IMG/VR virus record: IMGVR_UViG_3300049446_000001
Location: 1-35,743 of that record
Length of the DNA: 35,743 nucleotides
Strand: one strand, 5' to 3'
Source: a virus
Shown here in pieces: positions 24,826-31,608 of the stretch. The position numbers were made by a program, and so were the translations under genes. Position 1 is the stretch's first letter. Every line of letters begins with the position of its first letter. The notes beneath the pieces are model-generated. The model saw nothing but the letters and a program-made list of their open reading frames with translations. It had not been told where the DNA came from and did no database searches.

Positions 24826-25814
24826 CGCTCACGTTCGAAGAGGTCGCGTTCTTCACGGGGAACATGACCGGGACGTTCGTCTCACCCGGTGTTTACGATT
24901 ACTCCTCGTACACGACCCAGGACGTGACTATGCCCGCCACGGTCGATGCGGGCGACGTGCTGTTCGCTGCGATCGATCGAGCTGACCAGCTTGGAACCCC
25001 GCCGAGTGGGTGGACATTACTTTCCTACGAAGGTAACGCCCCGATGGCGATGTACGGGCGGATAGCGGATGGTGCCGAAGACGGGGCGACCGTCACGTTT
25101 CCGCTCTCATTCGCGGCAACACAGGGCACATCAACGCTTCCGTTTGCGCACGCGGTAGCGAGATACTCCCGGAGTGATTCGGGCACGTTCGGCACTGGCT
25201 TCAACCAGTTCGAGCTGAGCCCGACCGAGTTCGACTTCTCAAGTTCTGGCACTGACTATCGCTCGGGGATCGGTGCCACGTACGCCTACGCGGACGTCGG
25301 AGGGCCCCCGACCGTTGGTATCGGTGGCGATGGAACCTCCAGAGACACAGCTACGTCCGGTGATCGTCCCCTGGTCTGGTGGGATGACCTCAATTTCGGC
25401 CTCGCCTCCTCGACCGTCACGATCACCAGTACAGGGCCCGATGCCATCCCGTCGCTGGGCACGCTCTACGTCTCCACCGTTTACGACCTCCTCGTTGCAG
25501 CCTTCACCTTCGCCCCGAACGGCGCCACTGCCCCGGCCACGGTGAACTTCACCGATACCAGCACCGACGCCCCCGATCAATGGGCATGGGACTTCGGGGA
25601 CGCTGGGACCTCCACGAGCGAGAACCCAAGTCACACGTATGCCAGTCCAGGTGAGTACGAAGTCACTCTGAGCGTCACCCGAACCGCGACGAGCAGCACG
25701 GACTCCGTCAGCCATTTCGTCACGGTGAATGGGCCAGAGGTGCCAGGCAGTCCGAACCCCGTCGATGGCTACTGGGGCATCCTCGCCGAAGGCACAGATA
25801 CCGACGCGCCTTAG
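24822..25814 (+). CDS. Tail protein with C-terminal PKD domain
   Basis: 330 residues from TTG 24822, which overlaps the preceding TGA by three bases. The first 220 residues are beta-rich (ATVDAGDVLFAAIDRA, PPSGWTLLS), resembling phage fibre-associated domains often found with glycan-binding modules. Residues about 227-305 are a PKD domain: FTFAPNGATAPATVNFTDTS, WAWDFGDAGTSTSENPSHTY, GEYEVTLSVT. PKD modules mediate protein or carbohydrate contacts on surfaces. Codon use stays high-GC but less extreme than in the head genes. Probably a fibre or tip component. Confidence 0.7.
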   Translation: MTLTFEEVAFFTGNMTGTFVSPGVYDYSSYTTQDVTMPATVDAGDVLFAAIDRADQLGTPPSGWTLLSYEGNAPMAMYGRIADGAEDGATVTFPLSFAATQGTSTLPFAHAVARYSRSDSGTFGTGFNQFELSPTEFDFSSSGTDYRSGIGATYAYADVGGPPTVGIGGDGTSRDTATSGDRPLVWWDDLNFGLASSTVTITSTGPDAIPSLGTLYVSTVYDLLVAAFTFAPNGATAPATVNFTDTSTDAPDQWAWDFGDAGTSTSENPSHTYASPGEYEVTLSVTRTATSSTDSVSHFVTVNGPEVPGSPNPVDGYWGILAEGTDTDAP

Positions 25815-25859
25815 CACCTGACCGATCCGCATCCGAGTTTCTCGACCGAGGAGGTCGCC

Positions 25860-26546
25860 ATGCCCGAAGGCTTCCAGGTTCGTCGTGTCGGCAATCCGTG
25901 GGCCAAGGTCCACGACCAGCTGTCCGATGCGATCGTCGTTTGGTCAACGGAGCTGGACAAGCTGACCGAACCCGTCGAACTCTACAACCCGTCGAGCGGG
26001 GATTGGTCGAGTGGCATGACGGCCAAGGATGCCCAGGAGAAGACCCGTCTGCGGCTGCAGAACGGTCCGATCGGGGAGAAGGTCCGCGCTCGAGGCAGCG
26101 ACCCGGACCTCAAGTTCGCCATCCGCCGGACGTTCGCCTCCAACGGTCCGGACATGATCCAGGCCGCCTACTCTCAGATCGGCGTTCCCTACGTCTGGGC
26201 GGATGAGGATCCTCGGGGGGGAGGTTCATCAGGCTTCGACTGTTCCGGCCTGACGAAGTGGTGCGCGGAACAGGAAGACGTGGGCCTGCCGCACTCGGCG
26301 AACGCGCAGATGCGTGACCCTCAGATGAGGCTGTTCAAGGACTCCGGCAAGCTGAAGGAGGGCGACTTCATCTTCTACAACTACGGCCGGCTCGCCTGGG
26401 ATCAGGCCGACCACGTGGGCCTGAACATCGACGGGAAGAAGACCATCGACACCCGCTCGGTATCTGAGCCGGTAGCGGTTCGGCCGATCGACTTCCCCAA
26501 CGTCCTGTCCTATGGCTACATCCCGGCCATCACGGGCTCGCACTGA
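25860..26546 (+). CDS. NlpC/P60 peptidoglycan peptidase
   Basis: 228 residues with GAGGAGG at 25848-25854. The catalytic domain spans residues 95-228: MIQAAYSQIGVPYVWADEDP, GFDCSGLTKW with C128, and ADHVGLNI with H185; D197 in TIDTRS is a candidate third residue. It cleaves peptide stems of peptidoglycan. The N-terminal 90 residues have no recognised wall-binding motif. No signal peptide is visible, so it is either carried on the tail to help entry or released by a holin. Its place at the tail/lysis boundary allows either. Confidence 0.85.
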   Translation: MPEGFQVRRVGNPWAKVHDQLSDAIVVWSTELDKLTEPVELYNPSSGDWSSGMTAKDAQEKTRLRLQNGPIGEKVRARGSDPDLKFAIRRTFASNGPDMIQAAYSQIGVPYVWADEDPRGGGSSGFDCSGLTKWCAEQEDVGLPHSANAQMRDPQMRLFKDSGKLKEGDFIFYNYGRLAWDQADHVGLNIDGKKTIDTRSVSEPVAVRPIDFPNVLSYGYIPAITGSH

Positions 26547-26547
26547 G

Positions 26548-27093
26548 ATGACGGAGTCGAACGGCGACCCGCTCTTCGAAGACAAGTTCGCCCGCGTCTA
26601 TGCCGAGGTTCGCCGGATCGACCAACTTCGACAGACGGACTCCGCCGCCACCAAAGACCTAGCTCTCGAGCGAGATCGCCATCTGTTCGACATGCTGCAA
26701 GCGCAGAAAGAGGCTGTCGCCGTTGCACTCGCACAGGCGGAGAAGGCCAGCGACAAGGCTGCAGCGGCACAAGAGGCCGTCAATCGGGGCCAGAACGAGT
26801 TCCGTGGATCGCTGAACGATTACGTGAAGGAACTCGTTCCCCGCAAGGAGAACGACCAGATCATCGCGGAGATCCGAGGGCTCGTCGCGGCCCTTGCGAA
26901 CCAACTCACGGATCTACGTTCCCGCATCGACGTCGGCCCCCCATCGCTCTCCACGCTCCAGGCCCGCTCCGACGAAGGGATCGGGCGTAGAGGCGGGATG
27001 ATCGAGCAACGTGCGCTGATCTTCGCTGCCATCGCCGCTTGCGTCGGGGTCGCCGGGATCGTGCTCGCCCTTGCCGCGTTTGTCACGAAGTAG
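26548..27093 (+). CDS. Coiled-coil protein with C-terminal membrane anchor
   Basis: 181 residues from ATG 26548, one base after the peptidase stop. Residues 35-95 form an Ala/Lys/Glu-rich coiled coil (LFDMLQAQKEAVAVALAQAEKASDKAAAAQEAV). A single hydrophobic helix lies at 156-179 (LIFAAIAACVGVAGIVLALAAF), followed by TK. Proteins of this build are frequent in actinophage lysis cassettes. It may assist the holin or form an envelope-bridging element. The family role is not established to me. Confidence 0.65.
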   Translation: MTESNGDPLFEDKFARVYAEVRRIDQLRQTDSAATKDLALERDRHLFDMLQAQKEAVAVALAQAEKASDKAAAAQEAVNRGQNEFRGSLNDYVKELVPRKENDQIIAEIRGLVAALANQLTDLRSRIDVGPPSLSTLQARSDEGIGRRGGMIEQRALIFAAIAACVGVAGIVLALAAFVTK

Positions 27094-27110
27094 GTCTCCG
27101 GGGAGGTCCC

Positions 27111-27938
27111 TTGAAGCGATTCCTAGCTCTGCTGTGCCTGCTCGCCCTCGCAGCTATCCCCGGGACCGCTCAGGTCGGCTCGTCCCTATATGCGCGGCGG
27201 AAGGTACAGAGTGCGAGTAAAGCGTTGCAGAGCGGTCCTGTCGGTATCGCGCAGCGGGACTTCGCTGTTGAGCACTGGTCGGGCATCCCGCAGTCGTCGG
27301 ATCCCGCCGACTGGGTCCACAACCCGAATGGATGTCTGTGGGACCCCGATGACCGGGACATCGCATTGGGGAAGGGCTACTTAGACGCGGGGGCCTCTGC
27401 AACACTTCACGGTTGTATCAATGCCGTCCCGAACCCGGTGTTCGGCATCTCGTGGGCTCCCTATCCGAATCTCGGCTTCTGGGTCAACTCTTCAAGTCCC
27501 CGACTCACCGTCACGCTCTGTTATCAGCCGCAGGCTCAGTGCATCTCGCTGCATCCCGTGCTGCAATCCGACGGAACGTACACCCAGGACGCCTGCGTGG
27601 TCGGACCGATCTACACCTCGAACGCATCCGAGCTTCAACTGCTCGCCACTTCATCGAACGGTACACACACCGGGTACGGCGTTCCCACTGCCTACTCGAT
27701 GATGGTCGTAAATCCAACGGGACGGCGCATCAGGAACATCTCGGAATCGGTGAACGGCGGCAGCGACATGAGTTGCCTCGGGGGTCTTAGCCCGACGTAC
27801 ATCCAGGGGTCGGATTACCGCATTGGCTTCGCTTCGGCTGGGGGGGTAGCGCGTGTGATGGTGGGGTCGTTCACGCAAGGAACCTGTAAGCGTCCTGGTC
27901 CGTTCGTCGATGACTACCCGTTCCAAGTGGCGGTCTGA
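27111..27938 (+). CDS. Secreted Cys-containing protein, function unknown
   Basis: 275 residues from TTG 27111, with GGGAGG at 27101-27106. The N-terminus KRFLALLCLLALAAIPGTAQ is a clear signal peptide (basic start, hydrophobic core, small-residue cleavage site). The mature part has seven cysteines (for example NGCLWD, HGCINA, TLCYQPQAQC, DACVVG, MSCLGG, GTCKRPG), suggesting disulfides outside the cell, plus beta-prone stretches. No family recognised. Position between a coiled-coil membrane protein and a lysozyme-like gene would fit a wall-facing lysis or exclusion factor, but it could also be a virion protein. Confidence 0.6.
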   Translation: MKRFLALLCLLALAAIPGTAQVGSSLYARRKVQSASKALQSGPVGIAQRDFAVEHWSGIPQSSDPADWVHNPNGCLWDPDDRDIALGKGYLDAGASATLHGCINAVPNPVFGISWAPYPNLGFWVNSSSPRLTVTLCYQPQAQCISLHPVLQSDGTYTQDACVVGPIYTSNASELQLLATSSNGTHTGYGVPTAYSMMVVNPTGRRIRNISESVNGGSDMSCLGGLSPTYIQGSDYRIGFASAGGVARVMVGSFTQGTCKRPGPFVDDYPFQVAV

Positions 27939-28405
27939 TGGCTCGGCACATTCGGGGTCGGTTCGCTTCCGATGTCTTACGCGGGATCGATGGCTGCGCT
28001 CCCGGTCCGACCAACTACCGCAAGACGCGACGCCGGCTGATCGCGCTGCTGGCCTGGATGCGGGCCGAATCAGGCAACGAGATCAACGACGGCACCCACC
28101 CGGGGGGAGGTGCGGCGTTCAACCCGCTCGGCTCGACCTATCCCTACGACTACCCCACGTACAACGAGGTCGGCGTCCGCAACTACCCCGAGTTCGCGAT
28201 CGGCGTGCTCTGCACGTTGCAGACGCTCTTCCTACCTGACCACAAGTATGAGCCGATTATCGCCGCGCTGCAGGCCGCACGTCCTCACGACGTCGCTGTG
28301 GCTGTCGCCGAGTCGGAGTGGGGCACCGGGATGGGGGTGCTGAACACGATTTCGTACGTGAAAGCCAACTACCGCCAGGAATTCCTCCGGCAAGTCGGCT
28401 CCTGA
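27938..28405 (+). CDS. Lysozyme-like endolysin candidate
   Basis: 155 residues, one-base overlap with the preceding gene. LLAWMRAESGNEIN near residues 37-50 carries a candidate catalytic Glu in a lysozyme-like context. FNPLGSTYPYD, YNEVGVRNYPEFAIGVLCTLQTL, IIAALQAARP and SEWGTGMGVLN follow, a pattern shared with phage lysozyme/transglycosylase-like domains of this length. It would cut the glycan backbone, complementing the NlpC/P60 peptidase. No signal peptide, so export would depend on the holin encoded next. Confidence 0.65.
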   Translation: MARHIRGRFASDVLRGIDGCAPGPTNYRKTRRRLIALLAWMRAESGNEINDGTHPGGGAAFNPLGSTYPYDYPTYNEVGVRNYPEFAIGVLCTLQTLFLPDHKYEPIIAALQAARPHDVAVAVAESEWGTGMGVLNTISYVKANYRQEFLRQVGS

Positions 28406-28436
28406 CGTCCTAACAGTTCCAACGAAAGGAGAAGCC

Positions 28437-28778
28437 ATGGGTGGCTTTGCTGTGCTGCTCGGTACACTCGGCGCGCTCAGTCTGACGGTCACGAAGATCG
28501 TCGACTTCGCCCGCAACGCCTTCGACAAGGAGGATACGTTTCCGTACTGGACGTGGAACGTAGTCGCCCTAGCGGTTGGCCTTGCGTTCGCGCTCGGCTG
28601 GCAACTCAACCTCGCCGGGCAGGCCGCTGCGCTCGTGCCGGCTTTGGCCGGGACCGGACGCCTGGACGGGATCGCGGGTCAGGTGCTCACGGGGCTCCTG
28701 ATCGGAGGAGGCTCTGGCTTCTTCCACGAGCTGCTCGACGCGCTTTCTGGCGTGGCTGCGAAGAACCGCGCTACCTAG
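28437..28778 (+). CDS. Holin-like membrane protein
   Basis: 113 residues with AAGGAG at 28424-28431. Three hydrophobic segments: residues 2-22 (FAVLLGTLGALSLTVTKIV), about 42-61 (VALAVGLAFALGWQLNLAG) and about 80-100 (GQVLTGLLIGGGSGFFHELL). A short polar tail ends KNRAT. Small size, multiple helices and position after the lytic enzyme fit a holin that permeabilises the membrane at a set time. It is the last gene of the rightward late operon. Confidence 0.75.
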   Translation: MGGFAVLLGTLGALSLTVTKIVDFARNAFDKEDTFPYWTWNVVALAVGLAFALGWQLNLAGQAAALVPALAGTGRLDGIAGQVLTGLLIGGGSGFFHELLDALSGVAAKNRAT

Positions 28779-28842
28779 AACCGAACCGTGGCGGTGCGGG
28801 CTGCCGCGAGCCGAAACCGGGAGCAACCTCTCTTCCTCCCTT

Positions 28843-28880
28843 GCGCCCCCGTTCACCTTCCGAGGTGGCGGGGGCGCTTT
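28843..28880 (+). terminator. Late operon terminator (rightward)
   Basis: GCGCCCCCG (28843-28851) pairs with CGGGGGCGC (28869-28877), and an inner CACCT/AGGTG stem (28854-28858 with 28863-28867) closes a TCCG loop. TTTC follows. The stem is very stable and ends the late transcript 65 bases after the holin stop. Confidence 0.85.
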
Positions 28881-28889
28881 CGGCGTGGA

Positions 28890-28946
28890 AAAGCCCCCGA
28901 CCCCCCTCTCGCTTCTGTCGAAGGAAGGGAGGCGGGGGGCCGGGGG
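28890..28946 (-). terminator. Leftward terminator for the integrase operon
   Basis: On the minus strand CCCCCGGCCCCCC (28946-28934) pairs with GGGGGGTCGGGGG (28906-28894) with one mismatch, followed by CTTTTCC. A T-run on this strand only marks it as the end of leftward transcription from the repressor promoter. It faces the late terminator, keeping the two opposing transcripts apart. Confidence 0.75.
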
Positions 28947-28989
28947 AACTCGCGAGGAGCCCGAGAATCCCTGAACCGGAGGTGGCCCT

Positions 28990-29073
28990 GTGACTCTCAC
29001 CTACAACGCATTCAGTATCCCGGCCCCTCGCGACTCGCCATCGAAGCGTAGAAGCTATCGATGGCTCGATTGA
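28990..29073 (+). CDS. Possible 27-aa peptide
   Basis: A GTG frame with GGAGG at 28978-28982 encodes 27 residues ending YRWLD. It opposes the end of the minus-strand small gene and lies past the late terminator, so there is no obvious promoter. Listed for completeness only. Confidence 0.15.
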   Translation: MTLTYNAFSIPAPRDSPSKRRSYRWLD

Positions 29074-29212
29074 GCGCCGCGTCCAAGTCACGGGGATTCT
29101 CGGCCCCGTGACACCCACACTCGCAGGGCTTGACAGTCGAGTAGACCAGCGGGGCGACGTAGCCGTAGCACGGCGAATGGTCCGCCTCGCCGCAGAGGAT
29201 TGTCGTTGCCAT
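29012..29212 (-). CDS. Small CxCGCH-motif protein
   Basis: 66 residues on the minus strand. AGGAGG sits seven bases before its ATG, one of the better ribosome sites in the leftward operon. Cysteines at CGEADHSPC and KPCECGCHG suggest a small metal site, as in short actinophage proteins with the CxCGCH signature. The C-terminal 25 residues are helical (DLDAALNRAIDSFYASM). It follows the integrase by 35 bases in the same direction, so it would be made in lysogens. Function unknown. Confidence 0.65.
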   Translation of the reverse strand: MATTILCGEADHSPCYGYVAPLVYSTVKPCECGCHGAENPRDLDAALNRAIDSFYASMASREGPGY

Positions 29213-29247
29213 GTCCTTGCCTCCTTCTTCCTTCGACTGAGCCCAGC

Positions 29248-30171
29248 CTAGACTCCCTCAGCCGAGAAGGCAATAGCCCCTCCCATGACCTGCACCGCCT
29301 CTCGGGTGTCGTGACGCCGGCCGATGGACAGGTACGCCGTGGTCGTCGACACCGACTGGTGCCCCAGTAGCCTCGAGACGACCTGGATCGGCACGTTGTC
29401 GTCGGCCAACATGGAGGCGAAGGTTGACCGGAGGGTGTGAGAACGCTGCTTGCGCCCGGGTGGAAACCCGCAGTCCTTGGCCGCTTCGTGGACCCACATG
29501 GTGAACGTGTTCGGGGCGATCGGCAGGAGCCGGTCCCCAGCCGATAACTTGAAAAGCTCGCCCAGTGCCTCGGCAGCCCACGGCCCGATATCCACCTCCC
29601 TCGGCCGGCGTCCCTTCGTGCACCTCAGCACGACCACACGGCGCTCCCAGTCGATGTCGCGGCACCGGATACCGACGAACTCCGAACGGCGCGTACCGAG
29701 CGCCAGGGAGCTCAAGATGGCCCACCCCCTTCGAGGATCCCGCCACGCCGCAGCGATCAAGAGCCTCACGAGTTCGTCGATCTCGAACCGCTCCGGGGGT
29801 GCCCGGTGCACCTTGCGGGGCCGGATGAGACCCACCGGGGAGGTCAGCAGGTAGCCGCGGTGCACGGCCCAGTCGTAGAAGCTCCGGATGCCCTTGGCGT
29901 AGTGCTCCTTCGATGAGGCCTTGTCCCCCAGCGAGGCGAGGAATAGGGCGATGTGTCCCTCCGTCATCTCGAGCAGGTGAACCCGGAACCCGGTCGAGTC
30001 GGCGAGCCGATACAGCGCGTACGTGTACTGGCGGATCGTGGCCGCGCCGAGGTCGTTGGCCCCCAAAAGGGTGACCCACTCGGCGATGAGCGCAAAGCAG
30101 TCATCGGCTCCCATACAAGGATTGTGGGGCGCTGTAGCTTCTTCGGGGAACGGTCGGACGGCCGCATTCAC
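29248..30171 (-). CDS. int: Tyrosine recombinase integrase
   Basis: 307 residues. The core-binding N-domain spans about 22-120 (ATIRQYTYALYRLADSTGF). The catalytic set is complete: R161 in LGTRRSEFVGI, K186 in CTKGRR, H245-T-L-R248, H271 in LLGHQSVSTTT, and nucleophile Y280 in AYLS. It integrates and, with a partner, excises the phage. The absence of a long N-terminal arm-binding domain makes it a compact, XerC/D-sized enzyme. The first ATG overlaps the repressor stop by 4 bp, so both are expressed together. M20 is an alternative start. Confidence 0.93.
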   Translation of the reverse strand: MNAAVRPFPEEATAPHNPCMGADDCFALIAEWVTLLGANDLGAATIRQYTYALYRLADSTGFRVHLLEMTEGHIALFLASLGDKASSKEHYAKGIRSFYDWAVHRGYLLTSPVGLIRPRKVHRAPPERFEIDELVRLLIAAAWRDPRRGWAILSSLALGTRRSEFVGIRCRDIDWERRVVVLRCTKGRRPREVDIGPWAAEALGELFKLSAGDRLLPIAPNTFTMWVHEAAKDCGFPPGRKQRSHTLRSTFASMLADDNVPIQVVSRLLGHQSVSTTTAYLSIGRRHDTREAVQVMGGAIAFSAEGV

Positions 30172-30470
30172 GCGAGCGCGGGGACTAGGACTTCGGCCTC
30201 GGCAGCGCTCCCCCAGTCGGGCGGAGTGAGGTACTCCAGCGTAGAACGCTTCCTAAAACGCCCGAGGACGACCAGCTCCGGGAAGGCCGCCTCGATCACC
30301 TCTGACCCGAGAGCCTTCGCGAGCGCTTCAAGGGTCTCACGCCCGGGGTCCTTCTCATCGCTCTCCAGATAGGCGATCTGCCTAACCGAGATGTCCGAGA
30401 GGTCTTCGAGGTCCCGGCGCGTCATCCCCCGGTCCTCTCGCAGTTGGCGAAGCCGCTGCCCAAAGGTCAT
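30168..30470 (-). CDS. Xre-family repressor (CI-like)
   Basis: 100 residues. The N-terminal Xre helix-turn-helix covers about 3-58 (LRQLREDRGMTRRDLEDLSDISVRQIAYLESDEKDPGRETLEALAKALG). The 40-residue tail has no peptidase-like LexA/CI cleavage domain, so induction would not be by self-cleavage. No ribosome site precedes the ATG at 30470, and a weak promoter predicts a near-leaderless transcript. It faces a Cro-like gene across 114 bases holding two matching operators, the arrangement of a lysogeny switch. Autoregulation is inferred. Confidence 0.8.
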   Translation of the reverse strand: MTFGQRLRQLREDRGMTRRDLEDLSDISVRQIAYLESDEKDPGRETLEALAKALGSEVIEAAFPELVVLGRFRKRSTLEYLTPPDWGSAAEAEVLVPALA

Positions 30471-30584
30471 GGCGGGAAGTGTGGTGCAGGCACAGGCGTG
30501 CCGTCAGTACGCGGGTGAACGTACAGCAGGAATATCGCCGGATGGGCTTGACGGCTCCTGAGTGCCTGCACTATGGTGCCACTC
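30471..30584. promoter_or_regulatory. Lysogeny switch: divergent promoters and paired operators
   Basis: Rightward promoter: TTGACG (30548-30553), 18 bp, TATGGT (30572-30577). Leftward promoter: CTGACG (complement of 30502-30507), 18 bp, CACACT (complement of 30478-30483), weaker. Operator 1 GTGCAGGCAC (30484-30493) and operator 2 GTGCCTGCAC (30562-30571) are the same palindromic site GTGC-AG-GCAC in opposite orientation. Each lies in the promoter spacer directly beside the -10 box. Two further inverted repeats are present: GGCAC-N4-GTGCC (30489-30502) and GTACG-N8-CGTAC (30507-30524). Predicted transcripts start at or within a base or two of the two start codons. Confidence 0.75.
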
Positions 30585-30785
30585 GTGCTCAACATCACGG
30601 AACACCGCAAGCGCAAGGGCCTCACGCGGGAGCAGCTCGCCTTCAAGGCCGGCGTGACCACCCGGACGATCGTCTACATCGAGGCCGGGCGTGACTGCCT
30701 GCTCTCGACGGCGCTCGACATCGCTGCCGCTCTTGGTGTCCCGCTCAGCCGTCTCTTGGCTACCAACGGGAAGAAGGCCGCATGA
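30585..30785 (+). CDS. Cro-like Xre-family regulator
   Basis: 66 residues from GTG 30585. The Xre helix-turn-helix covers about 3-58 (ITEHRKRKGLTREQLAFKAGVTTRTIVYIEAG, ALDIAAALGVPLSRLL). An ATG at 30573 would add four residues, but it lies inside the -10 box, so translation more likely begins at GTG 30585, at the predicted transcript end (leaderless). It opens the rightward early operon and probably opposes the repressor. It overlaps the next gene by 4 bp. Confidence 0.75.
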   Translation: MLNITEHRKRKGLTREQLAFKAGVTTRTIVYIEAGRDCLLSTALDIAAALGVPLSRLLATNGKKAA

Positions 30786-31252
30786 GACTCCGTCGCAGCA
30801 AGACCCACGTCCCGATGGCCGCCTACCTCCAGTTGAACGAGAAGGACCCGGAGTTCCGCTACGAGTTGATCGTCACGCCGTTCGAGCGGGGGATGGGCCA
30901 GCACGCCGATCGGGCGCTGGGGTCTACGCACCCTGATCCCGAGTCCCCCGCTCGACGCATCTCGCGGCGCCTGATCCTGGCCGAGCTCTTCGTCACCGTC
31001 GTGGTGCTGTTCCTCGTCGGTCCGATCGTCCCCGCCCAGGCTCACGTCCCGAACGCCTGCCACTCCGGGGGACTGTTCGGCAACTACCCGCCGAGCCCGT
31101 GCACGACTCCGGTCGCCCCTCCCCCCGTTGAAGCCTCGACTCCGGTGACGGGTTCTGACGTCGGCGTGCCGCTTCTGTCGGCCGGATTCCTGATCGTGCT
31201 CGGCGGAGCCCTGCTGTGGGTCCGTGTGCTCTATCGGAAGAAAGACGCATGA
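30782..31252 (+). CDS. Membrane protein with sortase-signal-like C-terminus
   Basis: 156 residues, ATGA overlap with the Cro-like gene. A 60-residue cytoplasmic-looking basic/acidic N-part is followed by a hydrophobic helix at 64-84 and a cleavage-site-like VPAQAHVP. A short Pro-rich outside segment with two cysteines (C93, C107) follows. Then TPVTGSD at 120-126, a second hydrophobic helix at 129-149 and the tail YRKKDA. This end copies the order of a cell-wall sorting signal, but with Thr where LPxTG has Leu. It may be wall-anchored or simply a two-helix membrane protein. An exclusion role is inferred. Confidence 0.6.
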   Translation: MRLRRSKTHVPMAAYLQLNEKDPEFRYELIVTPFERGMGQHADRALGSTHPDPESPARRISRRLILAELFVTVVVLFLVGPIVPAQAHVPNACHSGGLFGNYPPSPCTTPVAPPPVEASTPVTGSDVGVPLLSAGFLIVLGGALLWVRVLYRKKDA

Positions 31253-31341
31253 GGCGCCTGCTGTTCCGTCTCCGTCACCCTCGCCTGTCCCGTCTGACCC
31301 GAGCTTGGCTTCGTGAACTTCAAGGACTGCCCACTCGATAG
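31249..31341 (+). CDS. Small basic amphipathic peptide (30 aa)
   Basis: ATG 31249 overlaps the previous stop by 4 bp. The 30 residues include eight arginines (RRLLFRLRHPRLSRLTRAWLREL) with regularly spaced leucines, an amphipathic helix pattern. No family recognised. Overlap and operon position are the only support. Confidence 0.35.
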   Translation: MRRLLFRLRHPRLSRLTRAWLRELQGLPTR

Positions 31342-31371
31342 CCCGTTTCACTTCAAGGGGGGGAACCGAAC

Positions 31372-31608
31372 ATGCTCGCGACCGCCGCGACCTTGGCAAC
31401 GGTGAGCCTGATGTTGCTTTCGGGCGCCGGCGGGTTCGTCGCGGGAGTCGCCTATGCGATCTGGTGGGCGAAGCATGAGCGCGAACGTAAGGACAACTTC
31501 CAACGCCTTCGCAAGCACCAGCTCGACCGCATCACGATCCACGGTGACGGCGCGGCGATCGTCTCGGTCCGTTCTTCGGCGATGCCCTTCGACCAGGAGG
31601 CGTCGTGA
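31372..31608 (+). CDS. Small single-span membrane protein
   Basis: 78 residues with a purine-rich AAGGGGGGGAA site at 31354-31364. Residues 3-32 are hydrophobic (ATLATVSLMLLSGAGGFVAGVAYAIWW), followed by a basic KHERERKDNFQRLRKHQ segment that would stay inside the cell. The remainder is short and polar. The 3' end overlaps the regulator gene by 4 bp. No family recognised. It and the protein at 30782 make two membrane proteins at the head of the early operon. Confidence 0.55.
   Translation: MLATAATLATVSLMLLSGAGGFVAGVAYAIWWAKHERERKDNFQRLRKHQLDRITIHGDGAAIVSVRSSAMPFDQEAS

Noticed and set aside
19829-25814. Diversity-generating retroelement acting on the tail adhesins
   Set aside because: No reverse transcriptase and no template/variable repeat pair were found in the window.
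28553-28993. Plus-strand frame past the holin gene
   Set aside because: It runs through the holin gene in another frame and through the terminator hairpins; no ribosome site.
28779-29011. attP site
   Set aside because: No tRNA 3' fragment or other recognisable core sequence could be picked out near the integrase without the host junction.
30573-30584. ATG 30573 as start of the Cro-like gene
   Set aside because: It overlaps the predicted -10 box; GTG 30585 fits the predicted transcript start. Remains possible if the promoter lies elsewhere.
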